From: Cardinalis cardinalis
Lineage: Eukaryota > Chordata > Aves > Passeriformes > Cardinalidae
NCBI GenBank assembly: GCA_014549065.1
Contig: JACDOX010000301.1
Location: 310,001 to 374,000, forward strand
Reading direction: 5' to 3'
DNA length: 64,000 bases
The position numbers were made by a program, and so were the translations under genes. The notes under the pieces were generated by a model that saw nothing but the letters and a program-made list of their open reading frames with translations, had not been told where the DNA came from and made no database searches. How positions within the stretch are numbered: the first letter of the stretch is position 1; each line of letters starts with the position of its first letter. Shown here one piece after another: positions 40,189 through 51,325 of this stretch.

Positions 40189-40502
40189 AAAATCTCCAAC
40201 CCAACTTGCAAAGCTGCAACAGGGGCCACTTTACAGAATTTAGTATTATCCCTTGTTTCCTGCTGCTCTTAAGAAAAACAAACATCGTTTAGCAACTTCT
40301 TGCCAGATGCCCCACAACCAACACCCTAACAAAGAACGCTGGGGAAAAAGACGGTCTTTTTAAGTCCATCTGTGCAAATGTCATAGCTACAATTCTTTTA
40401 AAGCCAATTACACACGTGTGATTTGTTAGCGCTGTTAGCACATGCTGTTACAGGAGATGACATCAAACAAGCTGAAATTCTAGCTATTAGTTCTTTACAG
40501 TA

Positions 40503-40518
40503 CGTGTGTGTGTGTGTG
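40503..40518. repeat. (GT)n microsatellite
   Basis: About eight GT units at the edge of the CpG island. It explains the His-Thr repeat of the antisense frame. Confidence 0.85.
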
Positions 40519-41589
40519 TCCTATCCTTAAACAGAAGATCAAGAAATCTGCACGCAGTGCCGCTGTCAACCCCGANCTCGTCCCACTCCCCCATAAGCCC
40601 TTCTCCTCCGTACCAATACCCGGGCAATAACTACTTTTTGTCCCTTTTACCATGCCATGGGTGAGGCAAGCAACCGCCCTGTTAAACTGGGTGATGAAGG
40701 GCAAGGTGGAAGATGGGGGGCGGAGGAGCTGTGTAAACCCCGCGGACGCCCGAGGCTGGCAGGGGGTGTTCTTTCCCTAGTGTTGGGGTTCGTCCAGCCC
40801 GGGGATAGGGTCCAGGGGAGTCTGGTCCTGGGAGACAGGGAAACAACGCATTCCCATGTCCTCCGCAGCCCTACACACCCGCCCGGATGCCCGGCGTGCC
40901 AGCACGCAGCCTCTCTCCATCCCCAAAGGACAAGCAGCTCTCCATGCCTAAGGGTGTCCCGTCGGCGACGATATTCTGTTCTCCGGCGGGACTCTCACCG
41001 AGTGCGGCTGCAAGTCCCGGAGGAATCCCTCCCGTCCTCCACGATCGGGCTGCGCAGGCAAGACAGGCTCAGGACCCGAAGAGACCGGCGGGCACGGGTA
41101 GGGGGTTCCCGGGCAGCGCAACCCTTGTCGCCCAGTTAGCAACCCATGAGGAATAGGGGCCTCCAGGCGACGTGCCGGTTTGGGAACAAAGTCGAGATAA
41201 CTTTTGGGGAGAAAAGGGGAGCCCCTCTCCGAGCTGGCAGCGACCCGGGACCAAACGGCAGCGGGTTCCGCCGTACGGGACACCTGCCGCGCCCCGCGGG
41301 CAGCTCCGGGTGGGGACCTCGCGGCACAGACACTGCCAAATCCCTGAGCCTCCCTCCTGCCACGGGCCAGGGCGACGCTGGGCTCCCCGGGACAGGTACG
41401 CGAGGGGTGTCGCCCTCCTCGGTCTGGGTCGCGGCCCCCACGGGTGTAGGAATCACACCGTCAGTAGCCACGCCGGAGGGCACGATCCATCAACTTTCTC
41501 CCTCGGACCCTCTTCCCTAGTACGAAACCTCTTCTCCAGCCCGTTCACCAGCAGCTTTCCCAAAAGAGAGCCGCCCGCCGGCCCGCTTA

Positions 41590-41700
41590 CCTCGCATGGT
41601 GTTGGTTCCCCGCTCCGCGCAGTCATGAAGCTAGGAGCCCAGGAACCGCACCGCACAAATGCCGTCTCAACACTCGCGAAGGTGGCAGCGGCCGCAGCTC
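41590..41700 (-). CDS. Candidate first exon of an unidentified minus-strand gene
   Basis: Reading the minus strand, ACCAACACC precedes an ATG at 41597-41595. This is a good Kozak context, with A at -3. The coding part is only ATG CGA G, followed by GTAAGC, a strong splice donor with GT at 41590-41589 or one base to either side. The exon would thus contribute Met-Arg and the first base of the next codon, and the gene would continue leftwards after an intron I cannot follow. An upstream ATG at about 41626 in poor context would read a different frame through the same donor. The 5' limit of the exon (here set near 41700) is a guess inside the CpG island. No downstream exon was recognised in 41 kb, so the product is unknown. 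A purely noncoding first exon using the same donor is equally possible. Start and donor are seen; gene identity and transcription are inferred. Confidence 0.4.
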
Positions 41701-42094
41701 CGCTCCGCCGGAAAAACCATACCTCCGGGGCGGCTCCGCGGGGCGCGGCTCCGCGGGCTCCCCGCCGCCGGGCGCGCTGCTCCGAGGCGGTCGCCCCGCG
41801 ACTGCCCGCGGCGGAGCCTCTGCGGGGGGCGCCTGGCGGCCGAGCGGCGGCGAGGGGCTGAGCAGGGGAGGAGTAGGAGGAAAGGAGTTACGTTAGAGAA
41901 AAACAGGAAAAACACGCGGAGGCAGAAGAGAGGGGGGTGCCGCGTGGATGGCAGAGCATGTGCGCTTTCACATGACAACGGCGCCCCTCAGCAGCTCCCC
42001 GGAGCGGATTTCCACTGCGCAGCCACAGCAACGCACGGAGCGAAAATGAGACCCAGTGAGAAAGCGGCAAAGAAGCTTATAGCGGGGGCTGGGC

Positions 42095-42140
42095 GGTGCC
42101 GCCTCCACCGCCCCGCCCGCTGTCAGCGCCGCCGCCAATC
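42095..42140. promoter_or_regulatory. GC boxes and CCAAT box
   Basis: CCGCCCCGCCCGC (about 42109-42120) is a typical Sp1/KLF site. GCCAATC at 42134-42140 is a typical NF-Y site on the plus strand. Their spacing of about 20 bp and position about 190 bp upstream of the plus-strand ATG at 42322 fit a core promoter for the rightward gene; NF-Y and Sp1 sites can also serve both directions. Confidence 0.55.
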
Positions 42141-42182
42141 GCTGCGGCCCGCCCGGCTCCGCCGCCGTGGGTGGCCCCGAGT

Positions 42183-42221
42183 GCCGCCGCCGCCGCCGCT
42201 GCCCGGCCCGGCCCGGCCCGG
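42183..42221. repeat. (GCC)n and (CCCGG)4 short tandem repeats
   Basis: About five GCC units at 42183-42199 are followed by four CCCGG units at 42202-42221. Both lie inside the CpG island, probably in a 5' untranslated region or core promoter. They may vary in length. Confidence 0.85.
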
Positions 42222-42321
42222 CCCAGCCCCGCCGCGCGGGCTCCGCGCCGCAACTTGCGCTCGCCCTGGGAGCGCCGGTGGCCCCTGCCCGGCAGGCGAG
42301 GCTCGGCGTGGTGGTGCAAGG

Positions 42322-42486
42322 ATGGGACCGGCGTGCAGAGCTCTGGAGCTTGTGGAGGAAGGTAGCGGGCGCAGAGAATCACCCCGTGTGGCGTTGTTAG
42401 TGAGGAGGCGGTGTCTCCGGGGAGAAAGGCGAAGGCGCTCGGTCACCACGAACTTCATTTTCCGACGGGAATGGGAAAGTTTGGTG
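42322..42486 (+). CDS. Candidate first coding exon(s) of an unidentified plus-strand gene
   Basis: An ATG at 42322 has an excellent context (A at -3, G at +4) and opens Met-Gly-Pro-Ala-Cys-Arg. GTGAGT at 42487-42492 is a near-consensus splice donor. From 42322 to 42486 is 165 nt, exactly 55 open codons ending in phase 0. The peptide is Arg/Glu-rich and not one I recognise. Alternatives use the same region. A second ATG at 42471, in a different frame and also in good context (G at -3, G at +4), would give Met-Gly-Lys-Phe-Gly before the donor in phase 1. A weaker donor (GTAGCG, 42362) would cut the first exon to 13 codons. The whole exon could also be 5' untranslated. No later exon was recognised within 21 kb, so identity and coding status stay open. 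The window supports a rightward transcript better than any particular start. Confidence 0.35.
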
Positions 42487-42654
42487 GTGAGTCATTTTCT
42501 CATTAAAGAGGGAATCTGGACGTCGAAAGCAATTTGTTTTCCGGTGTAAGACTAGCAGAAGGTTCTGCAGAAACCGGTGTGCTTCTGCGGCCAGCAGGAT
42601 TTTCACGACTTACAACTCTCCCCCTGATTAACTGATAGACAGACTGATGTTTCT

Positions 42655-42740
42655 CCCCCAAAAAACAAAAACCCAAACAACAACCCCCCCAAACAAACAA
42701 AAGAAACATAAAAGGCAACAAAAACCACCCAAACAAAAAG
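42655..42740. repeat. A/C-rich low-complexity tract
   Basis: The plus strand is dominated by AAACCC, CAACAACCCCCCC and ACAAACAAAAG, with G nearly absent. It lies just outside the CpG island, in the putative first intron of the plus-strand gene. Confidence 0.8.
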
Positions 42741-45700
42741 AGTAGGGGATCTTTTCAATTACTGTTTTGGTTTTTTTTCCTGTATGATAGATCATGGAAC
42801 ACAATCGAAGCACAGTAACACATCTTAAAAACAAGTCCCTATTATCAAGGTTTACAGTTCCTAGCTCTAAGCCTAAAATGAAAAAAAAAAAAGCCTCTGC
42901 TTTAACTAAATGTATATAGTAACAAAGTTTCTATATCGACATCATAAATCAAAATGGGATACATAGTTCATACTCTTTATTTAAGTTTGGACGTACCAAA
43001 ATAGATTTGTTTGTTACTACATGAATTTTCATACTAAGTTCTGTTAGGTCTCTTTTGCAAGAGGTCCTAGGTATGATGTCTTTTCCTGTCTTACGTTTTA
43101 TTGTAGGAAAGATACAAAGTGCAGTGCCCACTGTTTCTGCAAACTGGCAAACCTTTATTCTTGGGGAACAAGGTTACAGGATTTAGAGGAAGCCAGTTCG
43201 TGTGGTTAGTCTGTTTCAAACACCTGTTTGAATTGCAAAATGAAAAAGACATGAAAGAATCAACTCTGCCAGTATTGCAAATGTCTAGATTTACTTGACC
43301 ATGGTGAATTTTAACTGCACTCACTGTAGTGAAGACAGGGTCAGTTAAAAAAAAAGAAGAAAATTCTTAATTCCTAAGATATTAGATGGTATTTTTATTC
43401 CTAGCCATTATATTTATGCAATTTATATACTGCATGCAAAGTTGTTAGGACCTCATCCAGAAACTTCTACCAATTACTTGGCTTTTAGTCTACTTGTATC
43501 AGCACACCTTTCAGTAACAGTTAATGTGCTTTCCATCTTTTCATTTCACAACTCGTGGAATTTACAGTGGCATGTTTTCTTTTTAATTGGGATTTTAGCA
43601 GATGTGGCTGGTGGCAGTTAGGCTTGCCTCCAGGATTCTCTTCTATGGATTTTCCCACAAACCATCTCTTCAATCTGTTCCTGTTGTTCAAAAGTTTTGG
43701 AGGTGATTGCAATAAAACAACTATTACACATCATTTTGCAAATTATGTTGGGAAGTCTCATCTCATAATAGGTAGAATTTATCTGGTATCTAATACGGAA
43801 TTTAGTGAATACTGCTTATGGCTCTTACAAAAGCAACTAGGAGAGATAGCAGAGATTCCATCTACTTGTTGTATTGGAACCAGAACATTTTTTTTTCCCT
43901 ACTGGAGATTCACCTAGCAGCAGGAACAAAAGACAGGTGGATTTCAAGAGGAGGCACACACTCCCTTTTCATATTGTCAAGACATCTTGTTCTTGATTAT
44001 GCCAAAATAATTTTTAGATTTATTTGTTTTCAAGCTGTATCTTAACACCAATCAAAACTTTATTAGGTAAATAACAAGCTATCTACTTTCTGTGCTGTGC
44101 ATTCAAAATACCTTACACTATTACAGTGGGTTCTGAGTCATCTTTATATGGGATTTGTGTGGTGCTTTTGACAATGGAGAAAAAAAAAATCTCATTATTC
44201 ATTCTTAGCTTGATTTTGATAAAAAGCTCTTTTTCTTTTTCTTTTTCTTCTTCTTTTTCTTTTTCTTCTTCTTCTTCTTCTTCTTTTTCTTCTTCTTCTT
44301 CTTTTTCTTTTTTTCCTACAAAACCCACATAATTTGGGCCCTGGAATTAATTTACATTTCTCATTACCATGTTAAGTGGCAATTTTTATTCATTCATTTT
44401 CAGAAGCCTTGGTAGGCTTTTAGTTTATTCATCCTTCTTGCTCCAATATAGTATATGTACAATGATGTCTGAGATAACTTCACTAGCAAGGGCAAGTTGT
44501 GAAATTTCATTTTTTAAACATTTATGATTAAATATTGTCTACTAATTACTAGTAATGGTGGTGAAAGAATTAGACATGTTATAAACATGTGTGAACTTCA
44601 GTGAGAGTCAGACAAATTACAAATACTGTATTTAAAAATACAAGGCTGCTTGAAACTGTTATATGTTGAAGCAGGTAAACAACACACAAGAAAGCCGCAT
44701 GATCTGAAGTCATACAGAAATTTAGATAATATTTAAAAACTGAACACTTACTTTCAATAGTTAAATAAACTGAGTAGTACAGTTTAGCCCGCTATTCTTC
44801 AAAGATGTTAGTTATTCTAGGTTTCAAAGAGAGCCTTTTCAGGTTTTTCTCATTTCAGGTGAGTGATTCAGAGAAGTTTAGAAAACATCAGACAAATACA
44901 GTTTAAGTACAACAAACAGTTTGTTTTGCTTCAAAATATAAGGTAATATTCTATGGCTAAAGAGCTATATTATTGTTATTATATTTTCACTGCAAAATAA
45001 CAGTGAGGAATTACTTTTCAGAATATTCACTTACATTAGCACATTTCCAAGCACAATCTTCTAAGACAGTATTTAAGGCTACATAGTTTTATCATTTTAA
45101 TAATTTGCAATATGTTCATTAGAGCTATAGCAAGTTATGCCTAATTTAGTTGCTTCATTAAAAAGTACTGAATGAATAGTCACAACAAACTGTATCAGGC
45201 AGGTCCCATTTAATTCCCCTGGGTATCAATGGCTAATTTCTGTTGGCATGAAAGGAAGCCAGATGCACCCCATAGTCAAAATTTATTTCTTCAATTCAAT
45301 AAGAGTAGCATTGGTCACAATTTTCTTCATTTGTCTACAGCTTCACTGCCAGACATTCCTAACTTCATGTAATAAAGATTTTCCAGTTTTTCATTTTACA
45401 ACTTTTGCACAAAGTTATTGACAGACTCAGGAATATGAGCTTCTCTCATGCATTCTTCACTTTAGATTAATTTTCTGAAATTCTTCCTATCTCATTATAC
45501 TGCCTGCAATCTGCACATGCACTATATTGTCTTTGTCTCCTATAAAGACTTATAACCATTATGCAATTTTAAACCATTTCCACAAAATATTATTAAATTC
45601 AAAACTCTGCATTTTCTTCCAAACTAGTAAAATTATTTTAAAAGCAGCCCTAGAAAATCCTGACACAATAAGGAACAACATTTAGCAATTGAAAAATCTT

Positions 45701-46320
45701 TATTTATGCCAATTTAGTTTTAGAAACTAAGTATTATGCATGACAGGACAACCAGAAACTTGAAAAAATTAAGTGAAAACCATGTTTGACTTTTTCCTCT
45801 GTCTTGTGAAATGAAAAGCAATCCCTAGCCACAACTAAAGAAGCACAACTCCTGTAAATACTTCATGACATCTATTTCATTCTGTCTCTTCTTCCCTGCC
45901 TTAATGGCAGAAATTGTATTGTGTCTTCTCCTGCTTTACATGCAGTGTCAATCACTGATCATGTTATAAAATATTCCAACATATCTTGGAACAGAAATGG
46001 ATACTAGCTGAGATACTACATACCATCACTACCTCACCCCCTGACAAACTATTCAGCACCTGAAAAAACTGTCTGTTAAGGATATAATTGCTGCATTAAA
46101 CCTAGAACACCAAAACTTTGAAATTATATTTTGGATTCTAAAACCTAGCCAAGGAAGATGCTAAATTTGACAGTAGTACCTATGCCCAAGTAACGTGAAG
46201 TTTGCTCTGGAGAAACTACAGCATATTCAAACATTGATGAGAGAGGAGGCAGCAGGGAACGGCTGTCTTCCTGCAGCAAAAAACCTGCCAAGAGGCAGTG
46301 ACCTTCCAGGATTCGTGTCC
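42741..46320. other. AT-rich noncoding stretch, right flank of the CpG island
   Basis: No recognisable gene. The frame at 43555-43917 plus (120 codons) has no motif I know and overlaps other frames. Apart from the polypyrimidine tract at 44.2 kb, nothing structured was seen. Probably the first intron of the rightward gene if that gene exists. Confidence 0.5.
44227..44317. repeat. 91-nt pure polypyrimidine tract, (CTT)n/(CTTTTT)n
   Basis: Ninety-one consecutive C or T bases on the plus strand, a mixture of CTT and CTTTTT units with no purine. It explains the Lys-Glu-rich minus-strand frame and the Ser-Phe-rich plus-strand frame at 44113-44332, which are not genes. Homopurine-homopyrimidine DNA with mirror symmetry of this length can form a triplex. 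Confidence 0.95.
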
Positions 46321-46324
46321 ACAT

Positions 46325-46440
46325 TCTCCATCCTTGGAAGGTCCGAGGGTACTAAGTTGTTTTGAGGCAATCCAAGACCAAGAATGGGCTTCAGTGAAGG
46401 AGATAGAAAGATAAGAGTTGGAAGGAATATGTGAGCAAAA
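46325..46440 (+). mobile_element. Possible decayed CR1 fragment
   Basis: 'TTCTCCATCCTTGGAAGGT' resembles the CR1 segment reading 'tctccatccttggaggt', and the following 'ttgttttgaggcaatcc' and 'gagttggaagg' could be decayed versions of the next CR1 blocks. The match is short and broken, so this is a weak call. Confidence 0.3.
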
Positions 46441-47548
46441 GGAAGTGCTGTAGGAAAGAAGCATGAGGCAGAAGACCTGCCTTCAGATCAGTGCTTCAAA
46501 TCCTTCTGGTAGCCTCTGAGGCACTAGACACTATAGCCTGGGAATGAGACTCTGAGAATCTTCAAATGTATATTGCTCTCATGAAGTAGTTTAAGGTTTA
46601 AATGTGAGCGTGTATTACAAGCAAAAATTTTTCCCTTTAAATGGATACTGACCCTCCAGCTAACTATTCCTTCAGCCTCATGGAAACAGCCTGATTTTTC
46701 AAATTTTTAATACTATTTTACTGGAAAATTGCAAACCCAGAATACAGTTATTTTATTCATCAAGAAATTAATTAATTTTCTGGTGGAATCTCAGTATTCC
46801 TATTCTTACTTATTCACTACAGTTTTACATTATAAAATCAAAGAAGTTCAAAACCTTTATTCTAAATTCTTTTTCATTGTATGAACAATCAATATTATTT
46901 CTGAGCTAACATCTGTTTAGAAAATCATAGTATTTAGTATATCAGAGCTGTTTACACAGTTTTTAAAAACTGGGTAGCATATAAAAACATTTGCATGTAA
47001 GTAATTATCTTCTAAAAGAGGTAAAATAAAGGCAAACAGAAATATTGTGTATTCATTTCAAAACTGAGTATCACTGAAACTGGAATCTTGATATGATGGA
47101 TAACAAGAAAATGAAACATTAGATTTAGAGGCCCAGACTTTCTGGACTTTATATGAACCATGAAGCATATTGACTGAGCAATCCATAACATTCTCTTGAT
47201 CATTCAGTTGTTTATTGTTATCTCACAATAAGTTAGTAGTACCTGCAGAACAAGGCTGGTGGTAAAAGGCTAATTTGGACTAAGCAATTTTAAAACAGCT
47301 GTATTCCTTGNTTTTGTACTGAAAAGTATGTATTTATTTCTAATTTTCGCTCAACTGAGAAATATTTAGGTTTCAATTTGTTGCCCTGCTTTCACTTTTG
47401 GGGCATTCATATCTGGTGTACTGTTCTAGACTTACCTTGTGTGCATATCGAGTCCACTGCTAGAGACCATAGCTTTAGCTGTAGCTCAGAGCAACTAAGT
47501 CGAGGATGCTTAAGGGCCTTCAAAAGGGCCTTTTCAGTTTTTGCCAAT

Positions 47549-47660
47549 CCTCCCTCCCTCCCTTCTGCCACTTCCTTCCTTCTGCCACTTCCTTTCCTTC
47601 CGACATTTCCTTCTGCCACTTCCTTCCACCACTTCCTTCCTTCCTTCCTCTCTCTCTTGA
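47549..47660. repeat. CTTCC-rich minisatellite with CTGCCACTTCCTTCC unit
   Basis: A pyrimidine-rich block in which TTCTGCCACTTCCTT recurs about three times with variants (CCACCACTTCC, CGACATTTCC), flanked by (CCCT)n on the left and (CTTC)n then (CT)n on the right. The repeat explains the Ser/Pro/Leu frames across it. Confidence 0.85.
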
Positions 47661-48224
47661 TAAAGAATCTTTTCCATTGCAGAATGTGCACCTACTCCAT
47701 GACAGTATTCCTGATTTACATACACTTTTTCTTTTTTTCCCCTGCTCCTCTGCTATGTTTGTAAAGAATAACTACACCAAATCAATATAAACACCATAGG
47801 GAATAACTGGTACGTATCTGCACTGTAGATACTCCAAATACTTTTAAAANTGTATACATCAGTTACCTATTTTTATAGCAAAAAAATAAAATTGCTTTCA
47901 GCATAGCTAGCTTTAAAATTGATATCCCAAAGTACATTTATTTTCACATAGTTTCAAAAATATGCTTAAATATAAACAATCAGGCCAGGAATATTCAAAG
48001 TGTCTATTGTTGGCCTAGTTTATGAAACAGATGAAAAAAGAATCAGATTTTTGAAGTACACATATTAAAAAGCAGATTTTTTAAAATCTTACAGTATATT
48101 TTTGAAGATAAAAAGAGCTTACAGATTACTTACTCCTATTTTTGGCATGATACATTTACAGGCCAGTGCAAAGCAAACAAGATAGTTACCTCAGATAACA
48201 AAAATAATCACCAAAAGCAGAAAT

Positions 48225-48385
48225 TACTGTTGATGCCCCCCTTTCATTTAAAAGAGCTGTTTCTCTTATAAAGCCATTAGCACCACTTTAATTTATGCAG
48301 TTAATTTTTCTATCCAGTTCATAGGCCGATCCCAAGAGGGAAAAAAATGGCCCCAGCTCTATAAGGCAGGCAGATTTAACAAGTC
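48225..48385. other. Possible conserved noncoding element
   Basis: A block with mixed, non-repetitive composition containing TAATTT/ATTTA homeodomain-like cores (CTTTAATTTATGCAGTTAATTT) next to balanced-GC words such as GGCCGATCCC and GGCCCCAGCTC. This is the texture of vertebrate developmental enhancers. This is a hunch from composition only; no conservation was measured. Confidence 0.15.
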
Positions 48386-51223
48386 TTGATCCCAGAAAGT
48401 AGTAATGCAAATGCTTAGGATTAAACATGTGGTTATGTGCTTTTTTTTTTAATTAGAATCTGTGTCAGAATGCTTATTTAGCTACAATTCTGATANTAAG
48501 AAAATCTTCTTGTGTTGGCTGACCTGATACAGAACGTGGCATTGTTTTCAATGTTCCTTTTGTTTTATACATTTATGGTAAGATACATTAAGTATATAAA
48601 TATTTGTATGAGAAACATAGATTAGCTAATAAACGTTAAATGCCTTATTTCCAAACTTATTTTTGTGATGTCTATTGTGATAAGATATGACTAAGACCAA
48701 AAGAAAACATCTAGATACAGTGATATAAAAACTTTGAACCACTCACACTTGTAAACAGATGTATGCAAATGAGTTCTCATGAGATGTATTTGAAACTAAT
48801 AAATGCTGGTATAAATTGAGTTCTTGGCACATACACTACTACCCCATGCTATTGTTACTCTGTGTCACTACATCATGAAATTAGAAAATACTTAAATAAT
48901 TCAACTTTTAAAGATGTTCCAACTATTAAAGATGTTAGGACCTCCAGCCATAGCTGGCTCATGGGCTGATAAATGCACAGGTTGGACAAAACTAAGCAAT
49001 ACCAAGGAGCTAATATTCCTTTAAATTTCAGTTCTCCAGGATGGCCACTTGCACCTGACAAACTGCAAAGGTTCTCCACTAGTATCTTCAGTTTAAATCC
49101 CTGGAACAGGAAAATATAAAAGCCCACTAGGACACAGTGTAGCATAAAGACGCAAGCCAGTTTTAAATGAAGTATTTTGGGTACTGGCAGCAATCAAGCT
49201 GTGATAGCAGAAAGCTTACTCTGTGCAAGGAGTTTATTCTGCTGCATGGGCATGTTTAGCAGCCTGTTCTGCACTTCACGCTATTGTGAGATGGCTGCTA
49301 TGCAATGTTTTGCATAATACCTGCCATGCAAAATGTATCCAATAGAGCAGAGGCACCTGACAAAAAACACTTAACTGGGCTAGAACTACACTGCACAAGA
49401 ATATATATAATACACATTAAACATGTAATTAAAGGTATATTATACAATATAAAACTATAATTGTGTAGTTTATTCTAATTATTTCTGCCTATTCATTATA
49501 CCACTTCCCCCTTTCTCAGAACTTTTCTGTGTAAAATGTGGCTGGTCTTGAGATGTATGGTTTCCAGAAAGAAAACATTCACATGAAAGAAATGAGGCAT
49601 TTCTGAAGGAACACTACTTGTAGTGGGGCACATGTGCAAATGAAGAGTAAATCTCCAAACACCTACAGTTATTGCAAGATTCTCAGATGAAACTAACAAC
49701 TTCAAAACTGCTGCTGCTAACAGGACAAAATGAAAAACCAGCAAAATCTCTCTCTTTGCTGTTAATGCCACTGACAAGAAGATCCTGGGTGCCCCCGGCC
49801 CATAGTAGGATGCCACGGCATTGCAGGGAGATATCTAATGTGTCACTTTAACTTTCTTTTCAAGTGGGCAAGGAATGACTGTACAAAGAGGTATTACGTT
49901 ATTAAGCAGTATGAAAGCATGATAGTAAGTTCAATTAACAGAAAGGATATAGAAACATATGGAAAATGTTCATGTAACAACAGCAGGGATACAATTTTCA
50001 ATACAGAATAAATAAGATATAAAGGATAGGTTTAAACTCCTATATTTACAAATAAGGGATTTTAAGCAGAGATTAGAATTACATAGGGGAACAGAAAAGT
50101 ACAAAAATAATTGCCTTGTTAACCACAACAAATTGAAATTAATGTAATGTTTATTCTCCTGTTATCTTTCAAAATGTCTACCAATTGATAAATGTAGCCA
50201 TTTTAGCTACACAAAGTAAGAAATTTACCTTATGTGGGATAGAGACTCATACTGCTATCTATTATAAATATTAAAATCACTTATTTACAAGAACAACAGT
50301 AGACAATAATGAGGAAGATAAGTACCAACAGAGACAGGAACAGAAATTAAAAAGAAATGAAATTAAGAAATATCCTTAAAACCACTGTATGATACTTTGG
50401 TGCCTTACTTGGTACTTCATTACATCATGTTTTGTACGTAAGATGTTTTTTGTAACTCTGCCCAGGACACTGCACACCTTACTGAGATAAGACCAGAGAG
50501 AGGGAATACTGAGGGGGTAGGAGGCTACATAATTCTTCTTGTAAGTTTTTTGGGTTTTAGAAGAACTTGCATATGTTACACAAGTCCTTTCTACTCTGTG
50601 TAATGACAGTAGTCTGACCAGACTGAAAATGCTTGGACTCCACAGAAGTAGGGATTTTTTGAAGGCTGATAAGTCCTACATTTGGGAAAAAATCTTAAAG
50701 CTTTTTTTTTCAGCTCTTGAAGACGTCTATAAGCTATTGAAATTTTTATTTGCAAATAAAAAGTAGAGTGTTTGGAATTTTTGGAGAATAAGTATTGTCT
50801 TAGGTCATTGTATGATAAACTATGATAACTCCTATACTTCTAAAGGCTCAATAGAATGTACAAGTACTATGCAAGTATGACTTTGTGTATATCAAAATAA
50901 TTTTATAAAGCTTTATCTTTAGGGGAAAAAAGAGTGATGTTAGAAAACTTTAGTAGTGTATTGTCAGCATCAGTTATGTAATTGTTATACATTACAGACA
51001 TTTTTAGACTGTCCTATTCAATGTTTCTTTTAGATTGGGAAGATACTAAAACAAAAGTCCATGAACAAAAAATAAAAGAAATTAATGTCAAGCACTTCTA
51101 AACCTCTTCAAAATTACAGAAAGTGTCAAATGACAACTGTAGAAACACTATACAAATTACAGTCATGTCAGGTTGTTCCTTGCAAGCTCTCAAAGTCATA
51201 GTAGGATTATGTTTCTTTTTCTT

Positions 51224-51325
51224 TCATTCAAAACAAAAAAGCAAACAAAATGAAAAAAAATCCACAACAAAACCAAAAACAACCAAAGAAAAATACACAC
51301 CAAAATTCCAAAATTAAAAACCCAT
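51224..51325. repeat. A/C-rich low-complexity tract
   Basis: The plus strand is built of CAAAAC, AACAAAACC and ACAACCAAAG words, mostly A with C and few G. Explains the Lys/Gln/Thr-rich end of the frame at 51123-51317. Confidence 0.75.

Larger units (their letters stand above)
31030..40540. other. AT-rich noncoding stretch, left flank of the CpG island
   Basis: No recognisable gene. Frames such as 37568-37891 plus (107 codons) and 39135-39506 plus (123 codons) show no motif. The right end (39.1-40.1 kb) grows less AT-rich as the CpG island approaches. If the minus-strand first exon at 41.6 kb is real, this is the start of its first intron. Confidence 0.5.
40850..42470. promoter_or_regulatory. 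CpG island, probable divergent promoter
   Basis: About 1.6 kb of dense CpG and high GC in otherwise CpG-poor DNA, with shores out to roughly 40,540 and 42,600. It contains GC boxes (CCGCCCCGCCCGC around 42109-42120 and TGGGCGG near 42090), a CCAAT box in GCCAATC at 42135-42139, (GCC)n and four CCCGG repeats. No TATA box is obvious, as usual for CpG-island promoters. On the minus strand a start codon meets a splice donor at 41590-41597. On the plus strand start codons at 42322 and 42471 precede a donor at 42487. Start sites about 0.7 kb apart pointing away from each other suggest a bidirectional promoter. The several long frames through the island are a by-product of high GC and are not listed as genes. 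Confidence 0.8.

Noticed and set aside
41172..42549. Long open frames through the CpG island (229 and 296 codons on plus, about 110 on minus)
   Set aside because: They overlap in several frames on both strands and are Arg/Pro/Ala/Gly-rich as expected from GC-rich noncoding DNA. No domain was seen. Only short start-plus-donor segments were kept as candidates.
44113..44332. Lys-Glu-rich minus-strand frame resembling an acidic coiled coil, and its Ser-Phe antisense frame
   Set aside because: Produced by the 91-nt CTT/CTTTTT tract.
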